Shown in pieces: positions 7,779 to 16,030 of a stretch of DNA of 29,177 nt. How positions within the stretch are numbered: position 1 is the stretch's first letter; each line of letters starts with the position of its first letter. The stretch lies in NCBI RefSeq assembly GCF_036565765.1, contig NZ_DATCXP010000085.1, one strand, 5' to 3'. The position numbers and the translations under genes are program-made. The notes beneath the pieces were generated by a model. It was not told the origin of the DNA. It saw nothing but the letters and a program-made list of their open reading frames with translations, and made no database searches. The stretch is from Terrimesophilobacter sp036565765. Lineage in GTDB: Bacteria > Actinomycetota > Actinomycetes > Actinomycetales > Microbacteriaceae.

Positions 7779-8807
7779 GTGTCGAATGCCTCAACCAGGA
7801 TCCCCGTCGAGGAGCGGCTGTTCAGCCTCGTGCTCGCCCTGCTCGCGACGGAGAACGGCCTGACCAAGAACGAGATCCTCTCCACCGTCCAGGGTTATCG
7901 CCAGCGGTTCGTTGCGCACGGCGATAATGCGAACCTGGAGCGCCAGTTCGAGCGCGACAAGGATGACATCCGCGAGTTGGGGGTGCCGCTCGAGACGATC
8001 GAGTCGCCAGGGCAGGCCGGAAACAACCAGAACCTGCGCTACCGGATTCCCCGTGGTGCCTACGAATTGCCCCGCGATGTGAGGTTCTCCGCGGAGGAGA
8101 CTGCTCTCCTCGGCCTTGCGTCGATGGTGTGGCGGGAGGGATCGCTGTCCGGGGAGTCGCGCCGCGCCATCCTCAAGCTCAAGTCCCTCGGAATCGATAC
8201 GGGAGAGCCGGTTCTCGGCTATGCGCCGCGAGTGCGGGTACGGGATGCCGCGTTCGAGCCGCTCAGCACCGCCCTCGAGAAGCGCCAGGTCGTTCGATTC
8301 AGCTATCTGAAGCCGGGGGAGTCCAGCGCGACCGTGCGCACCGTAGCACCGCTCGCGCTCCTCCAGTTCCAGGGCCGCTGGCACCTCTCCGCGATCGAGC
8401 CGGATACCGGCGAGCGCAAGACGTTCCTGCTCCGGCGCATCGTCAGCCAGGTGACGACGACAGGAACCGTCGTCGATCCTCCCGAGGCCGACGAGGCGGA
8501 GCGCGGGCTCGGCGAGCTCGAGGAGGTCTGGAACCGTCACGTCGCGGAAGTGCAGGTCGAGCCGGATTCCGACGCAGCAACACGCCTCCAGAAACGGCGC
8601 GGTGCGGAGCGCAGCACCTCGGGGGCACTCCTCCTGCACTTCGCCGACGTGAACATCTTCGCGGATGAGCTGTCCGGCTACGGCCCTGAGGTGCTCGTCC
8701 TGTCACCGCCGGAACTGCGCTCAGCCGTACGGGATCGACTGCTCACCACTGCGGCAGCCCACTCCGGCTCCGCCGGCGGGCTCGGGGAAGGGGAACAGCA
8801 TGGCTGA
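7779..8807 (+). CDS. pafB: PafB, WYL-domain transcription activator subunit
   Basis: PafB acts with PafC as a heterodimeric activator of DNA-damage-response genes in actinobacteria; it was first named as an accessory factor of the Pup ligase PafA. The N-terminal winged helix covers about 8-70 (EERLFSLVLALLATENGLTKNE region), a middle region with FSAEE follows, the WYL domain begins at about 169 (RQVVRFSYLKPG), and a C-terminal extension follows. The eponymous motif reads WHL (201-203) instead of WYL. I use the GTG at 7779 (342 aa): homology starts just after it, and AAGG lies 8 nt upstream. The frame is open further upstream into the FKBP gene but without sensible content. It overlaps pafC by 8 nt, so the two are co-translated. 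Confidence 0.93.
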   Translation: MSNASTRIPVEERLFSLVLALLATENGLTKNEILSTVQGYRQRFVAHGDNANLERQFERDKDDIRELGVPLETIESPGQAGNNQNLRYRIPRGAYELPRDVRFSAEETALLGLASMVWREGSLSGESRRAILKLKSLGIDTGEPVLGYAPRVRVRDAAFEPLSTALEKRQVVRFSYLKPGESSATVRTVAPLALLQFQGRWHLSAIEPDTGERKTFLLRRIVSQVTTTGTVVDPPEADEAERGLGELEEVWNRHVAEVQVEPDSDAATRLQKRRGAERSTSGALLLHFADVNIFADELSGYGPEVLVLSPPELRSAVRDRLLTTAAAHSGSAGGLGEGEQHG

Positions 8808-9783
8808 GCGGACCACCCCGCTGCAGGCGAGGGACAAGCTGACCTTCCTGCTGTCGCTCGTCCCGTACCTCATGGATCGCGACCGCGTATCGGTGCAGGC
8901 GGTCGCCGAGCACTTCGACGTCTCCGAGGAGCAGATCCGCGACGCCGTGCGGCTGATCGCCGTCTCGGGCATCCCCGGCGAGACGAGCACCTACCAGCCG
9001 GACGACCTGTTCGACATCGCCTGGGACGACTTCGAGGACAACGACCAGATCGTGCTCACGAACCTCGTGGCGATCGACGACTCTCCGCGATTCTCCGGCC
9101 GCGAGGCCGCCGCGCTCATCGCCGGGCTGCAGTACCTGTCTGCCCTGCCGGAGAATGCCGACCGCAGCGCGATCGCGACCCTCATGGCCAAGCTCGCGCG
9201 CGGCGCCTCCGCTCTTCCGAGCCAGGTGGCGGTGGAGGCGAGCGAGACGGATGGGACTCTCGCCGTCATCCGCGAGGCCGTCGCCTCCGGGCGTCAGCTC
9301 GAACTCGACTACCTCAACTCGCGAGGGGAGCACGAGCACCGCAAGGTCGACCCCTTGCGCGTCGAGTCGCTCGACGCGGACTGGTACCTGCGCGGCTGGT
9401 GCCACCTGCGCAAGGCCGTGCGGACGTTCCGGCTCGACCGGATCAGCAACCCCATCGTCACGACGGTAGCCATCAGCCATCGCCCTCAGGATGTCGTGCT
9501 GCCCGACGTGCTGTTCGAGGGATCCCCCGAAGACGTTTCGGTGACGATCGCGGTCGCGCCCTCCGCCATCGCGCTCATCGAGGACTACATTCCCGCCGGC
9601 ACCGCGAGGAAGACCATCGACGGGCTTGTGCACACGACGATCCGGGTCTCCCATTACCACGGGCTGAAGAGGCTCGTGAATGGGATGCCGGGGGTCGTCA
9701 CGGTCGTCGGCCCGCCCGAGGCGCGTGCGGTCGTTGCCCAGTGGGCCTCCGCGGCCGCGGACCGCTACGAGGCGTCGGCGTAA
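8800..9783 (+). CDS. pafC: PafC, WYL-domain transcription activator subunit
   Basis: PafC is the partner of PafB and has the same architecture: an N-terminal winged helix (about 10-65, LTFLLSLVPYLMDRDRVSV and FDVSEEQIRDAV), a middle region, and a WYL domain with the intact W195-Y196-L197 motif (DADWYLRGWC) followed by the conserved FRLDRI strand. A C-terminal extension domain completes the 327 residues. WYL domains are thought to sense a ligand, proposed to be nucleic acid released on DNA damage. The ATG at 8800 is preceded by GGGGAAGGGGAA, a strong ribosome binding site, and overlaps the pafB stop by 8 nt. The pair is retained although pafA, pup and the proteasome genes are absent from this locus. 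Confidence 0.94.
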   Translation: MAERTTPLQARDKLTFLLSLVPYLMDRDRVSVQAVAEHFDVSEEQIRDAVRLIAVSGIPGETSTYQPDDLFDIAWDDFEDNDQIVLTNLVAIDDSPRFSGREAAALIAGLQYLSALPENADRSAIATLMAKLARGASALPSQVAVEASETDGTLAVIREAVASGRQLELDYLNSRGEHEHRKVDPLRVESLDADWYLRGWCHLRKAVRTFRLDRISNPIVTTVAISHRPQDVVLPDVLFEGSPEDVSVTIAVAPSAIALIEDYIPAGTARKTIDGLVHTTIRVSHYHGLKRLVNGMPGVVTVVGPPEARAVVAQWASAAADRYEASA

Positions 9784-9804
9784 CATTGTCCGAGCCGACC
9801 CGGC

Positions 9805-9810
9805 TAAACT
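9805..9810 (+). promoter_or_regulatory. Probable -10 box upstream of tatA
   Basis: TAAACT lies 21 nt after the pafC stop, with predicted transcription start near 9817 and a leader of about 32 nt before the tatA ATG. TTGTCC at 9786-9791 is only 13 bp away, too close to be a normal -35. Confidence 0.45.
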
Positions 9811-9848
9811 GATCGCATTCGCCGATTCGATTCGAAAGACGTGACCTC

Positions 9849-10049
9849 ATGTTCCAAGGCTTCACTGGCTGGCACGCCCTCATCATCCTGGTCGTCGTCG
9901 TTCTTCTGTTCGGCGCGACGAAGCTTCCCGCGCTCGCCAAGAGCGTCGGTCAGTCGATGAAGATCTTCAAGAACGAGATCAAGTCCTCCGATGACGACGA
10001 CAAGGGCGCCGCGCACAGCGACGGCTCGCAGACGACGCCAAAGCCCTAA
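9849..10049 (+). CDS. tatA: Twin-arginine translocase subunit TatA
   Basis: TatA polymerises at the TatC receptor to form the passage for folded proteins carrying twin-arginine signal peptides. The 66-aa protein has the typical short N-terminus, one transmembrane helix (about 9-21, HALIILVVVVLLF), the hinge FGATKLPALAKS, an amphipathic helix (to about 45) and a polar tail containing DDDD. This length and order are standard for actinobacterial TatA. The start ATG is fixed by the N-terminal MFQGFTGWH; the ribosome binding site (AAAG) is weak. It lies 5 nt upstream of tatC, so both are expected on one mRNA. No tatB-like gene is adjacent. Confidence 0.96.
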   Translation: MFQGFTGWHALIILVVVVLLFGATKLPALAKSVGQSMKIFKNEIKSSDDDDKGAAHSDGSQTTPKP

Positions 10050-10054
10050 CTGCC

Positions 10055-10855
10055 ATGGTCGCCCGTGAGAATCGAGGCGCGAACCGCGAACGCCGGATGT
10101 CGCTAGGGCAGCACCTCGTCGAACTCCGCAAGAGGCTGTTCCGGTCTGCCATCGGCATCGTGCTCGGCGCGGTCGGGGGATTCATCCTGTCGGACGGGAT
10201 CCTGAGCATGCTCGCCGATCCGATCTCCCTCGTCGCGAAGTCGCGCAATGCGACACTGAACTTCTCGGCCGTCACATCGTCGTTCGACCTCAAGATGCAG
10301 ATCGCGATCTATGTCGGGATCTTCCTGTCCAGCCCGATCTGGCTGTACCAGCTCTTCGCGTTCCTGGTTCCCGGCCTGACCGGGAAGGAGAAGCGCTACA
10401 CCTTCGGCTTCTTCTTCACCGCGGTTCCGCTGTTCCTCGCCGGATGCGTCGCAGGATGGCTCGTCCTGCCGCATATCGTCGTGCTGCTCAGCAGCTTCGC
10501 CCCGACGGACTCGGCATCCATCATGGACGCGAAGGACTACCTGAACTTCGTGCTCAAGCTCGTTCTCGCGGTCGGGGTCGCGTTCGTGCTGCCCGTCTTC
10601 CTCGTGCTATTGAACTTCCTCGGAATCGTCACGGCCAAGGGGATCCTCAAGTCGTGGCGTGTCGCCATCCTCGCGATCACGCTCTTCACCGCGATCGCGA
10701 CACCGGCGGCCGACCCGTTCTCGATGTTCCTGCTGGCCATCCCGATGATCATCCTGTACTTCCTCGCCGTCGGAGTCTCGTTCTGGCACGACGCGATCGC
10801 CGCGAAGAAGGCCCGTCGCCTCGAGACCGAGCTCGGCACGCCCAGCATCGCATGA
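10055..10855 (+). CDS. tatC: Twin-arginine translocase subunit TatC
   Basis: TatC is the membrane receptor for twin-arginine signal peptides. The 266-aa protein begins with the conserved cytoplasmic segment SLGQHLVELRKRLFRS, and its six hydrophobic helices fit the family. LFAFLVPGLTGKEKRY and FVLPVFLVLLNFLGIV are recognisable family stretches, and the late ITPAADPFSM-type motif appears as IATPAADPFSMFLLAIPM. The ATG at 10055 gives 14 residues before the conserved region; an alternative ATG at 10097 starts exactly there and is also possible, since neither has a strong ribosome binding site. The stop overlaps the helicase start (ATGA), indicating translational coupling. Confidence 0.97.
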   Translation: MVARENRGANRERRMSLGQHLVELRKRLFRSAIGIVLGAVGGFILSDGILSMLADPISLVAKSRNATLNFSAVTSSFDLKMQIAIYVGIFLSSPIWLYQLFAFLVPGLTGKEKRYTFGFFFTAVPLFLAGCVAGWLVLPHIVVLLSSFAPTDSASIMDAKDYLNFVLKLVLAVGVAFVLPVFLVLLNFLGIVTAKGILKSWRVAILAITLFTAIATPAADPFSMFLLAIPMIILYFLAVGVSFWHDAIAAKKARRLETELGTPSIA

Positions 10856-13299
10856 CAGCGGGGGCCACCGCGGGCGAGCTCTCTCCGGCCGAGCGCTACG
10901 CGCGATCCCGGGTGCAGCAGGGCCAGCCGAGGCTCGAGGCGTTCCGCGGCGGCCTGCCCTTCGACCTCGACCCCTTCCAGTTGAGCGCCTGCGCAGCCCT
11001 CGAGGACGACAAGAGCGTTCTCGTTGCGGCCCCGACTGGGGCAGGCAAGACGGTCGTGGCCGAGTTCGCGGTGTACCTGGCGATGCAGGCGCCGCTCACG
11101 AAGGTGTTCTACACCGCGCCCATGAAGGCGCTCAGCAACCAGAAGTACCAGGAGTTCGTTGCCCAGTACGGCGCAGAGGAGGTCGGGCTCCTGACCGGCG
11201 ACACGAACATCAATTCCCAGGCCCGCATCGTCGTGATGACGACCGAGGTGCTGCGGAACATGCTCTACGCGGACTCCGACCTGCTCCCCGGCCTCGGCTT
11301 CGTGATCATGGACGAGGTGCACTACCTCGCCGACCGGTTCCGCGGCGCCGTCTGGGAGGAGGTCATCATCCACCTCCCGCAATCCGTTCGGCTCGTCTCC
11401 CTGAGCGCGACGGTGTCCAACGCTGAGGAGTTCGGGGACTGGTTGCAGACCGTGCGCGGGGACACCACCGTGATCGTCTCGGAGGAGCGCCCGGTTCCGC
11501 TCGACCAGCACATCCTCATGCGCACGAAGCTCATCGATCTGTTCGACACCTCCGGTCAGGCCGCCACCAACCGGGTGAATCCGGAGCTCGTGCAGATGGC
11601 GCGCTACGGAGGCAGGACTCTCAGCGCCCGCCAGATGAAGGATGTCGGCCGCTACCACTCGCGCGGCGGTCGCCACCAGGAGCTCAGGATGGACCGGGCG
11701 GCGGTGATCCGCCTGCTCGGCGATCGCAACCTGCTGCCGGCGATCTTCTTCATCTTCAGCCGGGTGGGCTGCGATGCCGCGGTTGACCAGGTGCTGCGCT
11801 CCGGTGCGCGCCTCACGACGGCGTCGGAACGCGACGAGATCCGTGCCTTCGTCGAAGAGCGCTGCCGCACGATCCTCGACGAGGATCTCGCCGTTCTCGG
11901 CTACTGGGAGTGGCTCGAGGGGCTGGAACGGGGGATCGCCGCCCACCACGCCGGAATGCTTCCCGCCTTCAAGGAGATCGTCGAGGAGCTGTTCCGCCGA
12001 AAACTGCTCAAAGCCGTATTCGCTACCGAGACGCTCGCGCTCGGGATCAACATGCCGGCCAGGACCGTCGTCCTCGAGAAGCTCGAGAAGTTCAATGGCG
12101 AAGCACGCGTCCCGATCACGCCGGGCGAGTACACCCAGCTCACCGGTCGCGCGGGCCGGCGCGGGATCGACGTCGAGGGCCACTCCGTGATCCAGTGGCA
12201 GGAGGGCCTTGACCCGCAGGCTGTCGCCTCGCTCGCGTCCCGCCGCACCTACCCGCTCAACTCGAGCTTCAGCCCGAGCTACAACATGGCCGTGAACCTG
12301 GTCGCCCAGTTCGGCCGGGATCGCACCCGCGAGATCCTCGAGTCGTCGTTCGCGCAGTTCCAGGCCGACCGCGGAGTCGTCGACCTCGCACGGAAGGTGC
12401 GCGGCCAGGAAGAAGCGCTTGCCGGCTACGAGAAGGCCATGACCTGCCACCTGGGCGACTTCCGGGAGTACGCGGGCATCCGCCGCGAGCTGAGCGACCT
12501 CGAACGCAAGGGCGCCAGCCGCGCAGAATCCTCCAGCCGTGCCGAGCGCGACCGGCGGCCGCATCAGCTGACCGCACTGCGCAAGCGCCTGCGCCAGCAT
12601 CCCTGCCACTCCTGCAACGACCGCGAGGCGCACTCCCGCTGGGCCGAGCGCTGGTGGAAACTGAAGCGCCAGACCGACGAGGTGCGAATGCAGATCAGTG
12701 GCAGGACCGGCGCGATCTCGAAGGTGTTCGACCGCGTGACGGATGTCCTGCTCGTGCTCGGCTACCTGGTCCCCGATGACGGAGAACTCACCGTGGCGCC
12801 GGCCGGCAGGATGCTGCGCAGGATCTACGGGGAGCGGGACCTGCTGGTCGCGGAGTGCCTGAGGACGGGTGCCTGGAACGAGCTCGACGCCGCAGGGCTC
12901 GCCGCGATGGCCGCCGCGATAGTCTACGAGCCGAGACGCGATGAGGGGCAGCCGTCGGACCGGCACCTGCCGCGCGGAGGCTTCCGGGCGGCGCTGGAGA
13001 AGACGACGGCTCTGTGGAGCACACTCGACGACCTCGAGCGCGAACACCGCCTCCCGGGGAGCGAACCCCTCTCTACCGGGCTCTCGCTCGCGATGAACCG
13101 CTGGGCGCAGGGGGTGCACCTGGACGCGGTTCTGCGCGACGCCGACCTCGCTGCAGGCGACTTCGTGAGGATGACGAAGCAGACGATCGACCTCCTCGAC
13201 CAGCTGTCGATGATCGCGGACCCCCCGGTCGGACCGACAGCGCGAAGGGCGCTCGATGCGATCCGGCGCGGGATCGTCGCGTATTCGAGTGTCGGCTGA
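10852..13299 (+). CDS. helY: Ski2-like DEAD/DExH RNA helicase (HelY family)
   Basis: This 815-aa superfamily 2 ATPase is related to yeast Ski2/Mtr4 and to mycobacterial HelY, and probably unwinds RNA in the cytosol. Motifs in order: Q-like FDLDPFQLSA, Walker A APTGAGKT (60-67), Ia APMKALSNQKY, DEVH (154-157), SAT (185-187), then the second RecA domain with AAHHAGMLP, FATETLALGINMP and QLTGRAGRRG (motif VI), and a C-terminal DSHCT-type helical domain ending with GDFVRMTKQTIDLLDQL. It is shorter than the mycobacterial protein as I remember it (about 900 aa) but complete in its domains. A Cys-X2-Cys (CHSC) near 585 lies in the arch-like middle region. The gene directly follows tatC, as in mycobacteria. 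The frame is open upstream through tatC; the ATG at 10852 is the natural start. Confidence 0.93.
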   Translation: MTAGATAGELSPAERYARSRVQQGQPRLEAFRGGLPFDLDPFQLSACAALEDDKSVLVAAPTGAGKTVVAEFAVYLAMQAPLTKVFYTAPMKALSNQKYQEFVAQYGAEEVGLLTGDTNINSQARIVVMTTEVLRNMLYADSDLLPGLGFVIMDEVHYLADRFRGAVWEEVIIHLPQSVRLVSLSATVSNAEEFGDWLQTVRGDTTVIVSEERPVPLDQHILMRTKLIDLFDTSGQAATNRVNPELVQMARYGGRTLSARQMKDVGRYHSRGGRHQELRMDRAAVIRLLGDRNLLPAIFFIFSRVGCDAAVDQVLRSGARLTTASERDEIRAFVEERCRTILDEDLAVLGYWEWLEGLERGIAAHHAGMLPAFKEIVEELFRRKLLKAVFATETLALGINMPARTVVLEKLEKFNGEARVPITPGEYTQLTGRAGRRGIDVEGHSVIQWQEGLDPQAVASLASRRTYPLNSSFSPSYNMAVNLVAQFGRDRTREILESSFAQFQADRGVVDLARKVRGQEEALAGYEKAMTCHLGDFREYAGIRRELSDLERKGASRAESSSRAERDRRPHQLTALRKRLRQHPCHSCNDREAHSRWAERWWKLKRQTDEVRMQISGRTGAISKVFDRVTDVLLVLGYLVPDDGELTVAPAGRMLRRIYGERDLLVAECLRTGAWNELDAAGLAAMAAAIVYEPRRDEGQPSDRHLPRGGFRAALEKTTALWSTLDDLEREHRLPGSEPLSTGLSLAMNRWAQGVHLDAVLRDADLAAGDFVRMTKQTIDLLDQLSMIADPPVGPTARRALDAIRRGIVAYSSVG

Positions 13300-13332
13300 G
13301 CCGCGCCGACCGAGCGGGGCGCCATCGCAATC

Positions 13333-13338
13333 TAGGCT
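13333..13338 (+). promoter_or_regulatory. -10 box for a leaderless lnt transcript
   Basis: TAGGCT is followed by exactly 7 nt and the ATG at 13346. This suggests lnt-ppm1 has its own promoter in addition to read-through from helY. Confidence 0.6.
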
Positions 13339-13345
13339 GGAGTCG

Positions 13346-14911
13346 ATGAAACCCGCTTCCCGACTCGGTCCACCGCGCCCGGCCGTCGATCAGCCGTCCC
13401 CGCTGTGGGTCGCCGTCTTCGCGGCGGCGCTATCCGGGCCGATCAACGCCGCCGCGTTCCCGGACCGCGGATGGTGGCCGCTCGTGTTCCTCGGGACCGG
13501 GCTCATGCTCTTCTCGCTCGCGGGCCGCAGCTGGCGCGGTTCGCTGCTCGTGGGGCTCGTCGGAGGGTTCGCGTTCTGGGGGACCCACATCTTCTGGCTC
13601 ACGATCTACCTCGGCCCGGTGCCGTGGCTCGCCCTCGCCGGACTGCAGAGCATCTTCTTCGCGCTCGGCGGACTGCTCGTCACGCTCGCCTGGCGCTACG
13701 TGCCGTTGCTCTGGCCCGGCACCTTCGGCCGCCTCGGACTCCTTCCGGCCGTCCTCGGCGGGCTGTGGCTGCTGCGGGAGGCGATCACGAGCGTGTGGCC
13801 GTACGGAGGCTTCTCCTGGGGCAGGCTCGCGTTCTCGCAGTCGGAGAGCCCCTTCGCTCCGCTCGTCGCCTGGGTCGGAGTGTCCGGGCTGAGCTTCCTG
13901 ATCGCCTGGCTGAGCGCACTTCTCCTGCAGGCGTTCCGCGAGGGAACGATCGCAGCCGGGACGAGGGGAGTGGTGGCCACCGCGTGCCTGTTCGCCGTGC
14001 TCGCCATCCCGGCCTGGCCGGTCGTGTCGAACGGGAGCATCCGGATCGCCGCGGTGCAGGGCAATTCCGACTCCGGCCTGTTCGCCCATCGGATCCCCGG
14101 TCAGGCCCTGAACGACCACCTGGCCGCCACGATCCCGCTCCTCGGGGAGAAGGTGGATGCGGTCGTCTGGCCGGAGAACGCCTCGGACCTGAACCCCCTC
14201 GAGTATCCGCAGGCCGCCCAGGCTCTCGACTACGTGTCGAGCGAGATGAACGCGCCGCTCGTCACGGGCACGATCACCCAGGACGCGCAGGGCCGCACCT
14301 TCAACAGCCTGCTGCTCTGGGAGGCCGGGAAGGGCGTTGTCGACCAGTACGACAAGATCCACCCCGTCCCCTTCGCCGAGTACCTGCCGGACCGCTCGTT
14401 CTGGTATCCCTTCGCCCCGAGCCTGTTCGACATGGTTCCCCGCGACTACTCGATCGGGACGCGCGACAACGTGTTCGACCTGAACGGGGTGCTGGCCGGC
14501 GTGGCGATCTGCTTCGACATCGTCGACGACTCGCTCGTGGCGCAGATGATGGACGACGGCGCCCAGCTCATCCTGGCGCCCACGAACAACGCCGACTTCG
14601 GCCACAGCGACGAGAGCGTTCAGCAACTCGCGATCGCGCGACTGCGTGCCATCGAGACGAATCGCAGCGTTGTGAACATCTCCACCGTCGGGACCAGCGC
14701 GATCATCGCTCCGGATGGCAGTACGATCGCACGGCTCGCCACCTTCACCCCCGGCTCGATGGTCGAGAACGTCCCGCTCAGCCGCGTCGTGACGTTGGCG
14801 ACCGTGCTCGGGCGCTGGGTCGAATGGGCGGTCGGCGGGTTCGCACTCACGGCGCTCCTGCTCGCCATGGCTCTCGCCCCGGGATCCAGGCGGACGTGGC
14901 GTCGTGGCTGA
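13346..14911 (+). CDS. lnt: Apolipoprotein N-acyltransferase Lnt
   Basis: Lnt transfers a fatty acyl chain to the amino group of the lipid-modified N-terminal cysteine of lipoproteins. The 521-aa protein has an N-terminal membrane part of about six helices (residues 25-225), a carbon-nitrogen hydrolase domain on the outer side, and a final helix near 495-515. The Glu-Lys-Cys triad is complete: E277 in VWPENASD, K337 in YDKIHPVPFAEYLP and C389 in GVAICFDIV, at spacings close to E. coli Lnt. The frame is open upstream, but the ATG at 13346 follows TAGGCT by 7 nt and gives a compact N-terminus. In M. tuberculosis Lnt and Ppm1 are domains of one protein; here they are separate genes overlapping by 8 nt. 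Confidence 0.95.
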   Translation: MKPASRLGPPRPAVDQPSPLWVAVFAAALSGPINAAAFPDRGWWPLVFLGTGLMLFSLAGRSWRGSLLVGLVGGFAFWGTHIFWLTIYLGPVPWLALAGLQSIFFALGGLLVTLAWRYVPLLWPGTFGRLGLLPAVLGGLWLLREAITSVWPYGGFSWGRLAFSQSESPFAPLVAWVGVSGLSFLIAWLSALLLQAFREGTIAAGTRGVVATACLFAVLAIPAWPVVSNGSIRIAAVQGNSDSGLFAHRIPGQALNDHLAATIPLLGEKVDAVVWPENASDLNPLEYPQAAQALDYVSSEMNAPLVTGTITQDAQGRTFNSLLLWEAGKGVVDQYDKIHPVPFAEYLPDRSFWYPFAPSLFDMVPRDYSIGTRDNVFDLNGVLAGVAICFDIVDDSLVAQMMDDGAQLILAPTNNADFGHSDESVQQLAIARLRAIETNRSVVNISTVGTSAIIAPDGSTIARLATFTPGSMVENVPLSRVVTLATVLGRWVEWAVGGFALTALLLAMALAPGSRRTWRRG

Positions 14912-15617
14912 GATCCTCGTCATCGTCCCGACCTACAACGAGGCCGAGAGCCTCGCGGGCCTGATCGGCAGGCTTCGGCAGTCGGTCCCAGGGGCGGACG
15001 TGCTCATCGTCGACGACGGGAGTCCCGATGGGACGGGGGATCTCGCCGATCGGCTCGCCGCGAACGACTCCTCGGTCACGGTCCTCCACCGGGCCCGCAA
15101 GGAGGGGCTCGGCCGTGCCTACCTCGCCGGATTCGCGCACGGCCTCGAGCGCGGATACGACTACATCGTCGAGATCGACGCGGATGGATCCCATGACCCG
15201 GCCGAGCTGCCTGCGATGATCGCCCTGGCCGGGGCGGGTGCGGACCTCGTCCTGGGCTCGCGCTGGGTTCCTGGAGGCGCCGTCCTGAACTGGCCGTGGC
15301 CGCGCCGGGCGATCTCGCGGCTCGGGAATCGCTACGCCAGAGTCATGCTGCGCTCCAGAATCAGCGACCTGACCGCCGGTTTTCGCGTGTTCCGCGCGGA
15401 TGCCCTGCGATCGGTCGATCTGAGCGCCGTCTCATCACAGGGCTATTGTTTCCAGATCGAACTGGCCTGGAGGCTCGAGCGAACCGGCAGAACCGTTGCG
15501 GAGCATCCGATCACCTTCGTCGAGAGGACCGTAGGACGATCGAAGATGCACCTCGGGATCGTCGTCGAGGCTCTTCTGCGCGTCACCGTGTGGGGTGTCA
15601 CGCGGGCACGACGCTAG
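14904..15617 (+). CDS. ppm1: Polyprenol monophosphomannose synthase (GT2 family)
   Basis: The enzyme transfers mannose from GDP-mannose to polyprenyl phosphate, making the donor for extracytoplasmic mannosylation of proteins and lipoglycans. The 237-aa GT2 (GT-A fold) protein shows VPTYNEAESL, the nucleotide-binding DDGSPDGT (D37, D38), the DXD motif D92-A-D94 in IDADGSHDP, GSRWVPGG and the DLTAGFRVFRADAL segment typical of DPM1-like synthases. It has no membrane anchor of its own, as in the catalytic domain of mycobacterial Ppm1, where the Lnt-like part provides the anchor. The GTG at 14904 overlaps lnt by 8 nt. Its stop codon abuts the convergent rbpA stop (TAG followed directly by CTA). 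Confidence 0.94.
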   Translation: MAEILVIVPTYNEAESLAGLIGRLRQSVPGADVLIVDDGSPDGTGDLADRLAANDSSVTVLHRARKEGLGRAYLAGFAHGLERGYDYIVEIDADGSHDPAELPAMIALAGAGADLVLGSRWVPGGAVLNWPWPRRAISRLGNRYARVMLRSRISDLTAGFRVFRADALRSVDLSAVSSQGYCFQIELAWRLERTGRTVAEHPITFVERTVGRSKMHLGIVVEALLRVTVWGVTRARR

Positions 15618-15992
15618 CTACGCGCCGATCCTGGTCTTGTTGTGCTGTCCGCGGCGGGCACGCAGCACGTTCAGGCGCTCCTGGAGCAGCTCCTCCAGCT
15701 CGGCGCGGGTGCGACGTTCGAGCAGCATGTCCCAGTGCGTCCGCGGGATCTTCGCCTCGGCAACGTCCAGCGGAACGGGCTTGCCGTTGTCACCGAGCAG
15801 ATGGCCCTCGCGGCCGCTCTTCGGCGACTCCCAGAGGATCGGGATCTCAGCGTCGGCAGCGAACGTGACCTCGAAGGTCGTTCCGTCGTCGAGTTGATAG
15901 GTGCTCCTGCGCCGCGGGGAAAAGGTGACTCCCTCTTCACTCTGCAGGCTCTGTGCCCCGAGTCTCATTCCGCGCAAACTACGATCCGCCAT
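15618..15992 (-). CDS. rbpA: RNA polymerase-binding protein RbpA
   Basis: RbpA binds the principal sigma factor and RNA polymerase and stabilises the open promoter complex; it is restricted to actinobacteria. The 124-aa protein has the N-terminal RSLRGMRLGAQS tail, the central core with TFEVTFAADAEIP, and the C-terminal sigma-interaction helix region PRTHWDMLLERR followed by ELEELLQERL, all matching the family. I use the ATG at 15992, with AGAAGGACC 5-7 nt upstream; an upstream in-frame ATG (16022) would add ten residues not seen in relatives. No cysteine is present, so the zinc site described for Streptomyces RbpA cannot form. It has its own candidate promoter (TATAAC). The gene is adjacent to ppm1, as in mycobacteria. 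Confidence 0.96.
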   Translation of the reverse strand: MADRSLRGMRLGAQSLQSEEGVTFSPRRRSTYQLDDGTTFEVTFAADAEIPILWESPKSGREGHLLGDNGKPVPLDVAEAKIPRTHWDMLLERRTRAELEELLQERLNVLRARRGQHNKTRIGA

Positions 15993-16024
15993 TGTGTGGT
16001 CCTTCTGCTCGTTTGCCTTCACAA

Positions 16025-16030
16025 GTTATA
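16025..16030 (-). promoter_or_regulatory. -10 box of rbpA
   Basis: The minus strand reads TATAAC preceded by TT, predicting a transcription start near 16018 and a leader of about 25 nt. Upstream GGAAA and GTT resemble a SigR/SigH-type promoter, but the spacing is one base longer than that consensus, so I do not claim it. Confidence 0.5.

Noticed and set aside
9786..9810. Possible PafBC-type (RecA-NDp-like) promoter before tatA
   Set aside because: TTGTCCGAG differs from the TTGTCRGTG motif, and the spacing to TAAACT is 10 instead of 8, so it is probably an ordinary promoter.
10537..13119. 860-codon antisense frame opposite the helicase gene
   Set aside because: Its length is explained by GC-rich codon bias on the helicase strand; the content is low-complexity and matches no domain.
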